Under the pieces are notes generated by a model. The model was given only the letters and a program-made list of their open reading frames with translations, made no database searches and was not told the DNA's origin. Below, in pieces: positions 33,131 through 41,879 of a stretch of DNA of 64,000 nt. The translations under genes and the position numbers were made by a program. The DNA comes from a bacterium (lineage in GTDB: Bacteria > Bacillota > Clostridia > Oscillospirales > Ruminococcaceae): the NCBI GenBank assembly GCA_004561545.1, contig SFVK01000003.1, positions 62,001 to 126,000 of the forward strand. Reading direction: 5' to 3'. The stretch's first letter is position 1. The number at the start of each line of letters is the position of its first letter.

Positions 33131-34591
33131 TCAGCCGCGGTGCAACACCTTGCGCACAAGCCCCATTCCCACCTGCCACAGCTTTTGCAGCTGGGCGCGG
33201 TAAATGTTGCAGTAGACAAAAAGGATGACGCCCACCACCACAAATTTCACCAGGAAATTGTGGGCAAAAATCACGCCGGCAGCAGCCACCGCGATGGCCA
33301 GTACAAACCCGCAGATGGTGCGGCTGAAACTGGGGATGGTGCGGTAGTAATACTGCCCGGTGATGGTGCGGTACAAAAACATCCCCGCGTTGGCGGCCAC
33401 CAGCGCCACCGCCGCGCCCATCGCCCCGGCCCGGGGCACCAGCATGGTGCAGACCGCAATGTTGGCCGCCACGCCCAGCGCGGTGCCGATGGTGTCATGG
33501 AAGGGCCGCCGCGCGATGGTGTTGCCGTAAACGGTGCCCTCGCATAGGATGGAGAACACCACCGCCAGCATCATCAGCGGGAAATAGAGCAGGCAGGCCG
33601 ATTTGGCGGGGAAGATCACAAAGATAATATCCTCGAACATGACCAGCAGGCAGAAGAAGCCAAAGATCAAAAAGTTCAGCAGATCGTGAATCCGCCCGAT
33701 GCGTTCCTGTTCAGTGCGGTAATGGGCGTAGACGTAGGGGCCCCAGTAGGTGGAAAAGCCTGCCTGAATGGTGGTGACCAGCTGGGCCAGGGTGTAGGCG
33801 AAATCAAAGCTGCCCTGTTCGGCCGCCGTGCCGTAAATGCCCAGGAAGGAAAGGCACACTGACCGGTAGAGCGGGATCAGAATGGCCGCCGGCGCCAGCA
33901 CAACGCCGTAGGGCACGGCGCTGCGGTAGACGGTCAGATCGGATTTCAGCCCCCCGTGTTTTTGGGACGGTTCGGCCGGGCAGGATTTCATGGCCCTGCG
34001 CCAGTAGACGGCCGCCACCCCGGCAAAGCTCAGGACCGCCCCCAGCACAAAGGCGCGGGGGTCCCGGGTCACAAAGCCGGGCAGAAGGTAAATCAGGTTC
34101 AGGCAGGCCTGCATCCAGAGCGTCTCGGTGGTGTAGGCACGGACGTTGTTTTCCAGCCGAAGCAGCACGTTGATGTACCGCACCAGCATATAAAGCGCGG
34201 CGTTGAGGAACAAAAAGGGTACCAGCCCCGCGCCGTTCGAACCCAGGCCGAAGGCGGTGGCCAGGGGTTTTGCAAAAAAGACCGACCCAATGCCGCCCAC
34301 CACCAGCATGACCAGCACCGAAAGCCGGGTGCAGGCGTTGAACATACCGCGCCCCGTGGTGCCCTGCGGCGGTTCATGGTAAAAGCGCAGCAGGCTCTGG
34401 TCAAGCCCCAGCATCCCCACGTTCATCAGCGACATGGTGTAGGACATGAAGGTGGCGGGGACCGCGTAGCTCTCGGCCGGGAGCACGCCCTTGACAATCA
34501 GAGCCGCGCCGGAAATGATAAATCCCAGATAGGTGGCAACGGAATATTTCATCACATTGCCCGCGAAACTCTCCTTTTTCGGTTCGGACAT
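33131..34591 (-). CDS. Polysaccharide flippase (MOP/Wzx-type)
   Basis: A 486-residue membrane protein with about 14 helices, of the MOP/oligosaccharide flippase family that moves lipid-linked repeat units across the membrane. The N terminus NVMKYSVATYLGFIISGAALIVKGVLP and internal LDQSLLRFYHEP resemble Wzx proteins. AAAGGAG precedes the ATG at 34591. It sits with surface glycan genes, but no Wzy polymerase is visible in the window, so either the repeat unit is small or the polymerase lies elsewhere. Confidence 0.88.
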   Translation of the reverse strand: MSEPKKESFAGNVMKYSVATYLGFIISGAALIVKGVLPAESYAVPATFMSYTMSLMNVGMLGLDQSLLRFYHEPPQGTTGRGMFNACTRLSVLVMLVVGGIGSVFFAKPLATAFGLGSNGAGLVPFLFLNAALYMLVRYINVLLRLENNVRAYTTETLWMQACLNLIYLLPGFVTRDPRAFVLGAVLSFAGVAAVYWRRAMKSCPAEPSQKHGGLKSDLTVYRSAVPYGVVLAPAAILIPLYRSVCLSFLGIYGTAAEQGSFDFAYTLAQLVTTIQAGFSTYWGPYVYAHYRTEQERIGRIHDLLNFLIFGFFCLLVMFEDIIFVIFPAKSACLLYFPLMMLAVVFSILCEGTVYGNTIARRPFHDTIGTALGVAANIAVCTMLVPRAGAMGAAVALVAANAGMFLYRTITGQYYYRTIPSFSRTICGFVLAIAVAAAGVIFAHNFLVKFVVVGVILFVYCNIYRAQLQKLWQVGMGLVRKVLHRG

Positions 34592-34615
34592 CGGCAACGC
34601 TCCTTTGCGGGTGGG

Positions 34616-35932
34616 TTATTTGACGTAAGGCCGGATGCGGTCCTCCATGCGCCGGATTTCCTCCGGCGGAATGTAGGCCTTGTCCACATAGCCGTAAATG
34701 CGCTGGGCAAAGTTGGCCAGCGGCGGGCACAAGGCAAAGACCTTCCTCGGCTCCCACTTGTGGCGGTACAGCCAGTGCACCCCCGCCAGTGCCACAAACT
34801 TGAGGGCATTGAAATGGGGGGTGAAGCCCTCGCCCATGGGAGTATCCCGGGGCGGGTTGCGGTAGACGTCCTCCAGCAGGTCGGCCATTCTCTTGTAGGC
34901 GGGGACGGGGGAGGGATCAAAATAGCCCTCAATCACTTCCTTTGCGATGGGGAAGGGCGGGTTGGGCTCCGCCATGGCGGCGGCAAATTCCTCATAGCTG
35001 GTGATATACCGGGCATCCCTGTAAATCACCGGGTCGTACTCATGTTCGATGGGGACGGGGCGCAGGATGTGGCAGCTCTTGCCCGCCATGAAAACCTCGG
35101 CGATGGCGGTGCTCATCCAGATGGAGATGCTGTCCGCCGCCACAATCCACTGCTTGACCGAGTCGGCAAAGATCACATGGAAGTTGGGCCGCCGGGCGGC
35201 CAGCTCATCCAGCGCCCGGCATTTCCACTCGCTGGGATGGCGGCGGTAGACCAGCTCCACCTCGGGGTGCTCCCCCAGATACCGGTCAAACCAGGCCAGG
35301 GTTTCGGTCATCGAGACCCGGTTGGTTTTGGCAAACCCGGTGAAATCCGTTCCCGCCATGCGGGAAAGCTCGGCGACCTCCTCATCGGACATACTGGCAT
35401 AGCCAAAGCTGGAAATATACAGGTGCAGCTGCTTGCCGGGGTCCAGGCCAAACTCTTGGCACAAAGCGGCCTTGTCCTTGAAATAGCCCTTGAATTCGGG
35501 CCGCAGAAAATCCATCATCACCGCGCCGGTCACGGGGGTGTTTTTTTCCTCCATGCCGTGGGCCTGCAGCCGCTTTGCGGTGCGCTGCCCCCAGCAGGTC
35601 TGCACACAGCGCTTGGCGTTGCCGTTCATGTTGAACCAGTCGCCCTGCTCCTGCGTGTCGGAGAGCATCTGCTCCCAGTGCAGGTTGACGATCTTGTTGC
35701 AGCGGCCGATGTTGTTGTAGACATGGCTGTTGATGGCCTCGTTGTCATACATGCAGCTGGACACCAGCACCTCGGGCTTGTCCTTTCCGAACAGGCGCAG
35801 GTGTTTGGGGTCCAAAAGCTGGCGGATCTCGACGGTGTAACCCCGCCGTTCCAGCTCCATCTTGAGCAGCAGGTCACTCTCATATTCGCGGACGGTGTGT
35901 TCGTATAAAATCAGAAAATCCAATTTTGGCAC
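34616..35932 (-). CDS. Surface carbohydrate biosynthesis protein (GT-B-like)
   Basis: A 438-residue cytosolic protein of the 'surface carbohydrate biosynthesis' family, distantly like CDP-glycerol or Kdo-type GT-B transferases. It starts FLILYEHTVREYESDLLLKMELERRG. The middle has NLHWEQMLS and VTGAVMMDFLRPEF. The donor-side half has VYRRHPSEWK and SISIWMSTAIAEVFMAGK, where HP and ST residues would contact a nucleotide phosphate. The precise reaction is unknown. It is separated by three bases from the SGNH gene upstream and 24 from the flippase downstream. Confidence 0.7.
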   Translation of the reverse strand: MPKLDFLILYEHTVREYESDLLLKMELERRGYTVEIRQLLDPKHLRLFGKDKPEVLVSSCMYDNEAINSHVYNNIGRCNKIVNLHWEQMLSDTQEQGDWFNMNGNAKRCVQTCWGQRTAKRLQAHGMEEKNTPVTGAVMMDFLRPEFKGYFKDKAALCQEFGLDPGKQLHLYISSFGYASMSDEEVAELSRMAGTDFTGFAKTNRVSMTETLAWFDRYLGEHPEVELVYRRHPSEWKCRALDELAARRPNFHVIFADSVKQWIVAADSISIWMSTAIAEVFMAGKSCHILRPVPIEHEYDPVIYRDARYITSYEEFAAAMAEPNPPFPIAKEVIEGYFDPSPVPAYKRMADLLEDVYRNPPRDTPMGEGFTPHFNALKFVALAGVHWLYRHKWEPRKVFALCPPLANFAQRIYGYVDKAYIPPEEIRRMEDRIRPYVK

Positions 35933-35935
35933 CTC

Positions 35936-36874
35936 TCACTCTGCGGCGGAATAGTCGCGGAACAACTGGGCGGTCCAATCAGGCAGGCCGTATTTTTCAT
36001 CCAGATGGAATCCGTCAAAAAACTGTGTATCATCGTCCTGAATGCAGCTCCCGCCCCACTCGTAGTCCAGCACGGGAAAACTCTGGGCTTCCAGCCGGGG
36101 CAGAACCTCGTTCTCCATCACCCCGGTGATGCCGTACATATCGCATACCTCGGTGCGCACAAGGCCGGCCATGGGGGGCAGCACCACCACAAAGCGCACG
36201 CCGCGCTCCTCGCAGCGCGCGGCCAGTTCCAGCAGACGGTCAAACTCCGCCTCGTTGAGGGACCAGTTCTCGCATTTGGGCGTAATCAGTTCTGGGTACT
36301 CGTACAGTTTGCGATGGACCGGAATGGCGTTGCCGGCGGCGTCAAAATAATCCGCCGCCGCCCAGTCGCCGGACTCAATGGTATCCGGCGTGCCCCGGAG
36401 GGTGTCCAGAAAGACCGTCAGGGCGTTGACGTTGTATTCCAGATTGAGGCAATAGGCCACCGGATTGCGCAGGGTTTCCTCCAGCGCGGAAAAGCGGTCG
36501 GTGTTGTAGTGGACGTTGAGGGTGTAGAAGGACAGCTCAAACAGAATTTCCTCCACCTCGTTGCCGGAGTCCAGCACATAGTTGGCCAGGTCGATGCTCT
36601 CTTTCAGGGAGGCGCCCCCGAACGCCAGATTCTGCCAGCGCGTTCCCGTCAGCTCCTCCACCATGTCCAGGTCAAAATGGGCCAGACGGCTGTCCCCGAT
36701 CATCAGCCGGGTTCCGGGCTCCTGCTCATAGGCCCGGACCCGCGCCACCGGCTGGCTGGAGGAAGTCCCGGATTTCAGCCCAAAATAATTGTTGGGCTCA
36801 AAGGCCACAAAGAAGGCAAACCACAGGTAGACCGGGATCAACAGCAGCGCAAGCTTTTTCAGGATGGATTTCAC
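35936..36874 (-). CDS. SGNH/DltD-like membrane-anchored O-acyltransferase partner
   Basis: A 312-residue protein with one N-terminal membrane anchor (LALLLIPVYLWFAFFVAF). An extracytoplasmic SGNH-hydrolase domain follows: block I MIGDSRLAHFD (Ser in GDS), block II/III segments NLAFGGAS and VVVLPPMAG, and block V DGFHLDEKYG with Asp and His. Such proteins pair with MBOAT channels to place acetyl or alanyl groups on surface glycans. The GTG at 36874 sits 11 bases after AAAGGAGG; a GTG four codons upstream abuts that site and seems too close. It is 45 bases after the MBOAT gene. Confidence 0.78.
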   Translation of the reverse strand: MKSILKKLALLLIPVYLWFAFFVAFEPNNYFGLKSGTSSSQPVARVRAYEQEPGTRLMIGDSRLAHFDLDMVEELTGTRWQNLAFGGASLKESIDLANYVLDSGNEVEEILFELSFYTLNVHYNTDRFSALEETLRNPVAYCLNLEYNVNALTVFLDTLRGTPDTIESGDWAAADYFDAAGNAIPVHRKLYEYPELITPKCENWSLNEAEFDRLLELAARCEERGVRFVVVLPPMAGLVRTEVCDMYGITGVMENEVLPRLEAQSFPVLDYEWGGSCIQDDDTQFFDGFHLDEKYGLPDWTAQLFRDYSAAE

Positions 36875-36919
36875 AGTCCGCGGCACCTCCTTTCCTCCAG
36901 AAACATCCTTGTCATTGCG

Positions 36920-38398
36920 TCAGAAATTGGCATACATTCCGAACCCCGAGGTGCCGAACCCGCCGCTCTGCATGATGTAACCCACCAGAATAAAGCAGAT
37001 CAGCAGCACATACAGCACGGTGCGGTGAGTTTCGGCGGCGAGCGCCACCTCGGAGGGGCGGTTGCGGCAGGCAAAGCAGCGCCGGTAATCCAGCCACAGT
37101 GCAAAGGCCAGCGCCGCCGCAACGAACACCCAGTACCCCGCCACCATGATGGCGTTGGCATAAAATCCGGTATAAACCGCGCTGTACAGTTCCCCGGCAA
37201 AGCGGGCGGGGGACCAGCCGCCGGTCACGCAGCGGCCCAGATACCCGAAGGCGTCGTCCACGGTCAGCCCTGTGCCCGAGCCCACCCGGAAAAAGACCAT
37301 GCTGACCGTCCACAGCGCAAAGACCACGGCCCGCTTGCCCCAGAGCACCCTGGCCGGGGCCTTCTTTTTGGGCTTGCCCAGCCGGCGGTGGAGCAGTTCT
37401 TCCCCCACGCGGTAGACCGCCTGCAGTAGGCCCCACACCAGAAATGGCGCGGTGTTGCCATGCCAGAACCCGGAGAAGAAGAAGACGCAGAAGATGCAGA
37501 ACTCCGCAGGCAGCCGCCCGAAGCGGCCCAGATCCGCCCAGGCCAGCGTCATGAAGAGGTAATCCTGGAGCCAGGAAGAGAAGGAGATATGCCACCGGCT
37601 CCAGAACCCCGAAAAGTTTGTGGCGTAGAAGGGCGTCTTGAAGTTTTCCGGCAGCTCCAACCCCAGAACCAGCCCGGTGGCCCGGGCCAGCTCGGAATAC
37701 CCCGAAAAGAAGAAATAAAGCTGGAAGGTATAGGCCACTGCCGCCACAACCAGCATGGGGGCGCCGTAGTCCCTGTAATGGGGAAAAACCGTATCCACCA
37801 GCACACCCAGCACATCGCTGACGGCCACCATCTTGAACAGGCCCAGCGCGTAAAGCCGCAGCGCCCGCACGGTGCGGGCCTCGTCAAAGCGGTGCTCCTG
37901 GCGCAGCTGGGGCATCAGCGCCCCGGCCCGGCAGATGGGGCCCTGGGTGACGGTGGCAAAAAAATGAAGGAACAGCGCGCAGTGAAGAAAACTGTGTTCC
38001 ACCTCGCAGTCGCCCCGGGACGCGTCGATCAGGTAGGAGATGCCCGCAAAGCTATAAAAGCTGATGCCCAGCGGCATGGCGATGCTCTGCCATCCCTGGA
38101 AGGGGAGGGCCAGCAGCCCGTTGTACTTGAAAAACGCCAGCATGGCCAGCGTCCCGATAACGCCGGTGCGCAGCGCGGCGGTTTTGTGTGCGCCGTCATG
38201 CCATTCCAGCCCAAGCCCGCACAGATAGATGAACACGGCCAGCGCAAGGGTCACCGGCAGCATGGACGGCATCGCCATGGCGTAAAACACCCAGGACGCC
38301 GCCAGCAGAAAAGGTGACTGTGCTCTCACCGGCAGGTGCAGATACACCGCCGCCACAGCGACAAGAAAAACAAAATACTGCAATCTTTGCAGCCCCAC
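36920..38398 (-). CDS. MBOAT family O-acyltransferase
   Basis: A 492-residue membrane-bound O-acyltransferase with about 11 helices, of the AlgI/DltB branch. LGISFYSFAGISYLIDASRG and the region FWSRWHISFSSWLQDYLF contain family signatures. The catalytic His is in FFFSGFWHGNTAPFLVWG. It would pass an acyl group across the membrane to the SGNH partner for attachment to a surface glycan. The GTG at 38398 is chosen because GGAAGGAG lies nine bases upstream; ATGs at 38428 and 38446 lack a site. A TTTACA/TATAAT promoter precedes it. Confidence 0.9.
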   Translation of the reverse strand: MGLQRLQYFVFLVAVAAVYLHLPVRAQSPFLLAASWVFYAMAMPSMLPVTLALAVFIYLCGLGLEWHDGAHKTAALRTGVIGTLAMLAFFKYNGLLALPFQGWQSIAMPLGISFYSFAGISYLIDASRGDCEVEHSFLHCALFLHFFATVTQGPICRAGALMPQLRQEHRFDEARTVRALRLYALGLFKMVAVSDVLGVLVDTVFPHYRDYGAPMLVVAAVAYTFQLYFFFSGYSELARATGLVLGLELPENFKTPFYATNFSGFWSRWHISFSSWLQDYLFMTLAWADLGRFGRLPAEFCIFCVFFFSGFWHGNTAPFLVWGLLQAVYRVGEELLHRRLGKPKKKAPARVLWGKRAVVFALWTVSMVFFRVGSGTGLTVDDAFGYLGRCVTGGWSPARFAGELYSAVYTGFYANAIMVAGYWVFVAAALAFALWLDYRRCFACRNRPSEVALAAETHRTVLYVLLICFILVGYIMQSGGFGTSGFGMYANF

Positions 38399-38460
38399 GG
38401 CATTCCGCTCCTTCCGGCCCTTGCGCATAAAAACGCATACTATCACATCTTAATCATCCT

Positions 38461-38489
38461 ATTATACCTTCTTTTTCGCCCGCTGTAAA
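38461..38489 (-). promoter_or_regulatory. Promoter of the MBOAT-SGNH-flippase operon
   Basis: On the minus strand TTTACA (38489-38484) and TATAAT (38466-38461) have a 17-base spacer. It starts a new transcription unit inside the glycan region. Confidence 0.8.
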
Positions 38490-38513
38490 GCATTTGCCCC
38501 ATAAAACGGCAGT

Positions 38514-38540
38514 GCGCCGGGCTTGTGCCAAGCCCGGCGC
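38514..38540 (-). terminator. Hairpin ending the glycosyltransferase operon
   Basis: GCGCCGGGCTT pairs perfectly with AAGCCCGGCGC over a 5-base loop. On the minus strand the T run is weak (ACTGCCGTTTTAT), so termination may be partial. Confidence 0.55.
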
Positions 38541-38561
38541 AGCGGTATGACGTCAAAAAGT

Positions 38562-39623
38562 TCAGTCCCGGGCATAGCGGCCCAGCAACAGATAATAGCC
38601 CGCCCAGTCCAGCTTGCCGAACAGCGGGCTTGCGGTGCGGGCGGACTCCGCCAGTGCCCAGATCAGCCGCAGGCTGTTCCACCGGCAGGGCAGCAGATAG
38701 GGGCTGTAGCAGCGTTCGCTGGTCATGGTGCGCAGCAGTTCCCGCAGCCAGGGGTTGGCCAGTGCGTTGCGGGCTTTGTCGCGGCGCAGTCCGCCGGGCT
38801 GTGCCGGGTCGCGGCGCAGGATGTCCGCCACACCTTCCGCCAGGACCCGCAGTTCCGCGCGATGCAGCGGCATCATATCCTGCCCGGGGCAGGCCGCCGC
38901 CGCGCAGGCGGCATTGAGCTTTTCAAAATGGCGGGGCCAGATCTCGCAGTAATCCTCATGGTACCGGGTGGAGAGGGTTCCCGTGCGGCTGCAATCGTAA
39001 AAGGTCAGGGCACTTTCCAGCACGGCATAGTGGAACTCCGGGCACTTGCGGCCCAGCAGGGCAATATAATCCAGGACAAACTGCAAATCTTCGCCCAGGG
39101 TATAGGATTCGTCAAACTTCAGCAGCCGGGCGTATTCCCAGCGGTAGAGCTTGTTCCATGGCATGGCGATCAGGCAGTCGAGATACAGCCGGGCCAGCTC
39201 GCTTTGTTCCGCAGTGTGAACGGCGCCGGTCACGGGGGCGGGGTCCTGCTCCTCGGTGGTGTAATTCCAGAGCACCAAGGCCTCCGGGTCGGCGGCCTGG
39301 GCGTCCAGCGCGGCCTGCAGGGCGCCGGGGCGCAAGGCATCGTCGCTGTCCAGAAAAACCACATACGCGCCGCAGGCGGCGCTCAGCCCGCTGTTCCGCG
39401 CGCCTGAAACCCCCCGGTCCTCTTGATGGATCACCGTCACGCGGGGGTCCTGCCGGGCGTAGGCATCGCACAGCGCCCCGCAGTTGTCGGGGCTGCCGTC
39501 GTCCACCAGAATGAGCCGCAGCCCCCCCGCAACCTGCTGGGTGAGCACGCTCTGCACACAGCGGGGCAAAGTGGCCTCGGCCTTGTAGACAGGAACGATC
39601 ACGCAGACGGTGGGCTGCTCCAT
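38562..39623 (-). CDS. Glycosyltransferase family 2
   Basis: A 353-residue GT-A inverting transferase. The N-terminal catalytic domain has VIVPVYKAEATLPRC, LVDDGSPDNCG, VSGARNSGL and the metal site VFLDSDD, and acceptor-side residues include PWNKLYRWEY. The helical C-terminal third is typical of capsule GT2s. It is the last gene of the 38.6-49.5 kb run. Its start lies inside the end of the upstream GT4 gene (25-base overlap). Donor and acceptor unknown. Confidence 0.9.
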   Translation of the reverse strand: MEQPTVCVIVPVYKAEATLPRCVQSVLTQQVAGGLRLILVDDGSPDNCGALCDAYARQDPRVTVIHQEDRGVSGARNSGLSAACGAYVVFLDSDDALRPGALQAALDAQAADPEALVLWNYTTEEQDPAPVTGAVHTAEQSELARLYLDCLIAMPWNKLYRWEYARLLKFDESYTLGEDLQFVLDYIALLGRKCPEFHYAVLESALTFYDCSRTGTLSTRYHEDYCEIWPRHFEKLNAACAAAACPGQDMMPLHRAELRVLAEGVADILRRDPAQPGGLRRDKARNALANPWLRELLRTMTSERCYSPYLLPCRWNSLRLIWALAESARTASPLFGKLDWAGYYLLLGRYARD

Positions 39624-40834
39624 AAATGTCCTCCAAAATCATAGATGATACGAACAAATTCTTCATAGAACCGCTCGCTGGAATACTGCTGCGCGGTTCT
39701 GGCCCCGGCGGCGCCCATTTCGGCGCGGAGCTGGGGATGCTCATAAAGCATACGGATGGCCCAGCTCAGCTGCCCGGCCACATCGCCCTCCCGGTCTACC
39801 AGCACGGCCTGGCTGCCCTCCAGATATTCCGGCATTCCGCCACTGCGGGTGGCCAGCACAGGGCGGCCGCAGCCCATGGCCTCCACCGCCACCAGACCGG
39901 CAGCCTCCTCCACCAGGGTGGGCACGCAGACCAGATCCGCCAGGCGGTAATAGTCCGGCATGGCTTCGTTGGGCACATAACCGGTAAACTTGACCCGGTC
40001 GCCCAGCGCCCCGGCCTGCTGTTCCAGCTTGCGCAGAAAGGGACTCTGCTGGGTGCGGCCAAAGAAGGGACTGCCCACAATCAGCAGCTTGATGCGCGGG
40101 TCCGGCACGGCGGCCATAGCTTCCAGCAATTTGTGGATGCCCTTGTCCGGCTCCAGCCGGCCGCAGAACAGCACAATAAAATCCTCCGCCTGAAATCCCA
40201 GTGAGCTGCGCAGCGCGGCGTCAGCGGGGCCGGGCACAAAGCGGGTGGTGTCGATGCAGTTGTGCAGAATGTAGGCGTGTTTGCGGTCCAGGGAACTGGT
40301 CTTCAGATAATCATCCCGGATAAACTCGCTCAGCGCCAGGATGCCGCCGTAGATGGCGTCCATCTCGTGGCTGCAGGCGGTCTGCCCGTGCAGATGTGCC
40401 AGGCAGCGCCGTTTGCCGAACATCCGGCTGATGGCGCTGCACTGGGTCAGTGTTCCGCCCTCCGCCACAATCAGGTCCGGCGGGGGCAGCTCCAGCGCCA
40501 GCGAAAGCTGCACTTTCTGGTACCACGGATCATAGGGGGCCGCCACGCCAAAGCATCGCTCCAGAAACACCATGGGCCAGTACCGGCGCACGCCCCTGGG
40601 CTTGGGCACATAGAGCATCTTGGTGTGGCGGTACTCCTGCGCCTGGGCCGCGGCCTGGGGATCGGGGATGCTGGCACACAGCAGGTCCAGCTTGCCCTGG
40701 CGCTCATTCTCCCGGATCAGGTGGGTGACAAGGGTTTCCACCGCGCCGCCCTGCACGGCGGGTACCGGCAGTTCGGGCGGGGGAACCAGCAGAATCCGCG
40801 GTTGGCGCGGCGTGTTGGAGGAGAGCAGCGGCAA
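39599..40834 (-). CDS. Glycosyltransferase family 4
   Basis: A 411-residue GT-B transferase. The N-terminal domain starts ILLVPPPELPVPAVQGGAVETLV. The donor domain has FCGRLEPDKGIHKLLEAM around residue 230 and the EX7E-type segment PTLVEEAAGLVAVEAMGCGRPVLA. It has a TTG start at 40834, nine bases after AAAGGGTG; there is no better ATG. It probably extends the surface glycan in the cytosol. Specificity unknown. Confidence 0.88.
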   Translation of the reverse strand: MPLLSSNTPRQPRILLVPPPELPVPAVQGGAVETLVTHLIRENERQGKLDLLCASIPDPQAAAQAQEYRHTKMLYVPKPRGVRRYWPMVFLERCFGVAAPYDPWYQKVQLSLALELPPPDLIVAEGGTLTQCSAISRMFGKRRCLAHLHGQTACSHEMDAIYGGILALSEFIRDDYLKTSSLDRKHAYILHNCIDTTRFVPGPADAALRSSLGFQAEDFIVLFCGRLEPDKGIHKLLEAMAAVPDPRIKLLIVGSPFFGRTQQSPFLRKLEQQAGALGDRVKFTGYVPNEAMPDYYRLADLVCVPTLVEEAAGLVAVEAMGCGRPVLATRSGGMPEYLEGSQAVLVDREGDVAGQLSWAIRMLYEHPQLRAEMGAAGARTAQQYSSERFYEEFVRIIYDFGGHLWSSPPSA

Positions 40835-40873
40835 AACGGGACACCCTTTCTTGTCTGAAAAATGATGCGGGGG

Positions 40874-41866
40874 TCAGGACTGTTTGGGCGGGCAGAGGCT
40901 TTCCGCCGGCATCATGGCCCAGCGTGCGGCGGAAAGCTTTTCGGTCATTTTCATCTGGCGGCAGTTGGGCAGATAGCTGATCAGCCCCTGCATCAGAAAC
41001 TGTTCCTTGCTGATGGCCTTGACCAGCTGGGGCTCGGGGTTCTGGCGCACCTTGGCGCACAGGAACAGGTACCGCCGCCAGCAGGCCGCGTAGGCCGCGT
41101 CAATCACGCCCCGGTCGGCGCCGTTTTCCACATAGAAGCGGTACCGGTCGGCCAGGCCGTCCACCGCGTCAAAGGCGGCGGGCTTGATGGTGGTGCGGCA
41201 GATGCTTCCGCCCCGCAGCCGGTAATTGTAAAGCACGTCGGGCAGGCAGACCACCCGGTCGCACCGCCAGAACAGACGGTGGGCCACAAAGTCATCCTCA
41301 TGCAGGCGGCCTTCGGGGTAGTGGAGCAGCTTCCACACCTCGGCGCGATAGAGCTTGTTCCAGGCAACGGTGTAATAGGTGCCGTTGGGGGTATAAAAAT
41401 TGTTCAGCAGATCCTTGCCCACAAACACCCCCTCATCGGTGGGCGGGGTGTAAGCCGGCTCCGGCAGGGGCGTTCCGTCCTCCTGCACGTCCTCCACCGC
41501 GCAGATGGCCATGTAGGCATCGTGCTTCTCACAGGCGCCAAACAGCTTTTTCAGGTAAGCCGGGCGCACCACGTCGTCGGAGTCCACAAAGGCGTAGTAT
41601 CTGCCCCGCGCCGCGTCGATGCCGGTGTTCCGCGCGCCGGAAAGGCCCTGGTTTTCCTGATGGATCACCCGGATGCGGGCATCCCGTTTGGCCAGCGCGT
41701 CGCACAGCTCACCGCAGCCGTCGGTGGACCCGTCGTCGATGAGCAGCACCTCGATGGCGCCGTTCTCCTTCGGGAAATCCTGGTCCAGAATGCTCTGCAC
41801 GCACTCCTCCAGCCAGGGCTTGGTATTGTAGATCGGAACGATCACACTCACTGCAATATGGTCCAT
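40874..41866 (-). CDS. Glycosyltransferase family 2
   Basis: A 330-residue GT-A transferase with SVIVPIYNTKPWLEEC, LIDDGSTDGCG, LSGARNTGID, YAFVDSDDVV, and the acceptor-domain segment AWNKLYRAEVW. Further on, EDDFVAHRLFW and NYRLRGGSI match capsule GT2 C domains. The ATG at 41866 follows GAGGGGGAA; in-frame sequence upstream is within the previous gene. It is one of several related GT2 paralogues arranged in tandem here. Confidence 0.9.
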   Translation of the reverse strand: MDHIAVSVIVPIYNTKPWLEECVQSILDQDFPKENGAIEVLLIDDGSTDGCGELCDALAKRDARIRVIHQENQGLSGARNTGIDAARGRYYAFVDSDDVVRPAYLKKLFGACEKHDAYMAICAVEDVQEDGTPLPEPAYTPPTDEGVFVGKDLLNNFYTPNGTYYTVAWNKLYRAEVWKLLHYPEGRLHEDDFVAHRLFWRCDRVVCLPDVLYNYRLRGGSICRTTIKPAAFDAVDGLADRYRFYVENGADRGVIDAAYAACWRRYLFLCAKVRQNPEPQLVKAISKEQFLMQGLISYLPNCRQMKMTEKLSAARWAMMPAESLCPPKQS

Positions 41867-41879
41867 CGTGACTTCCCCC

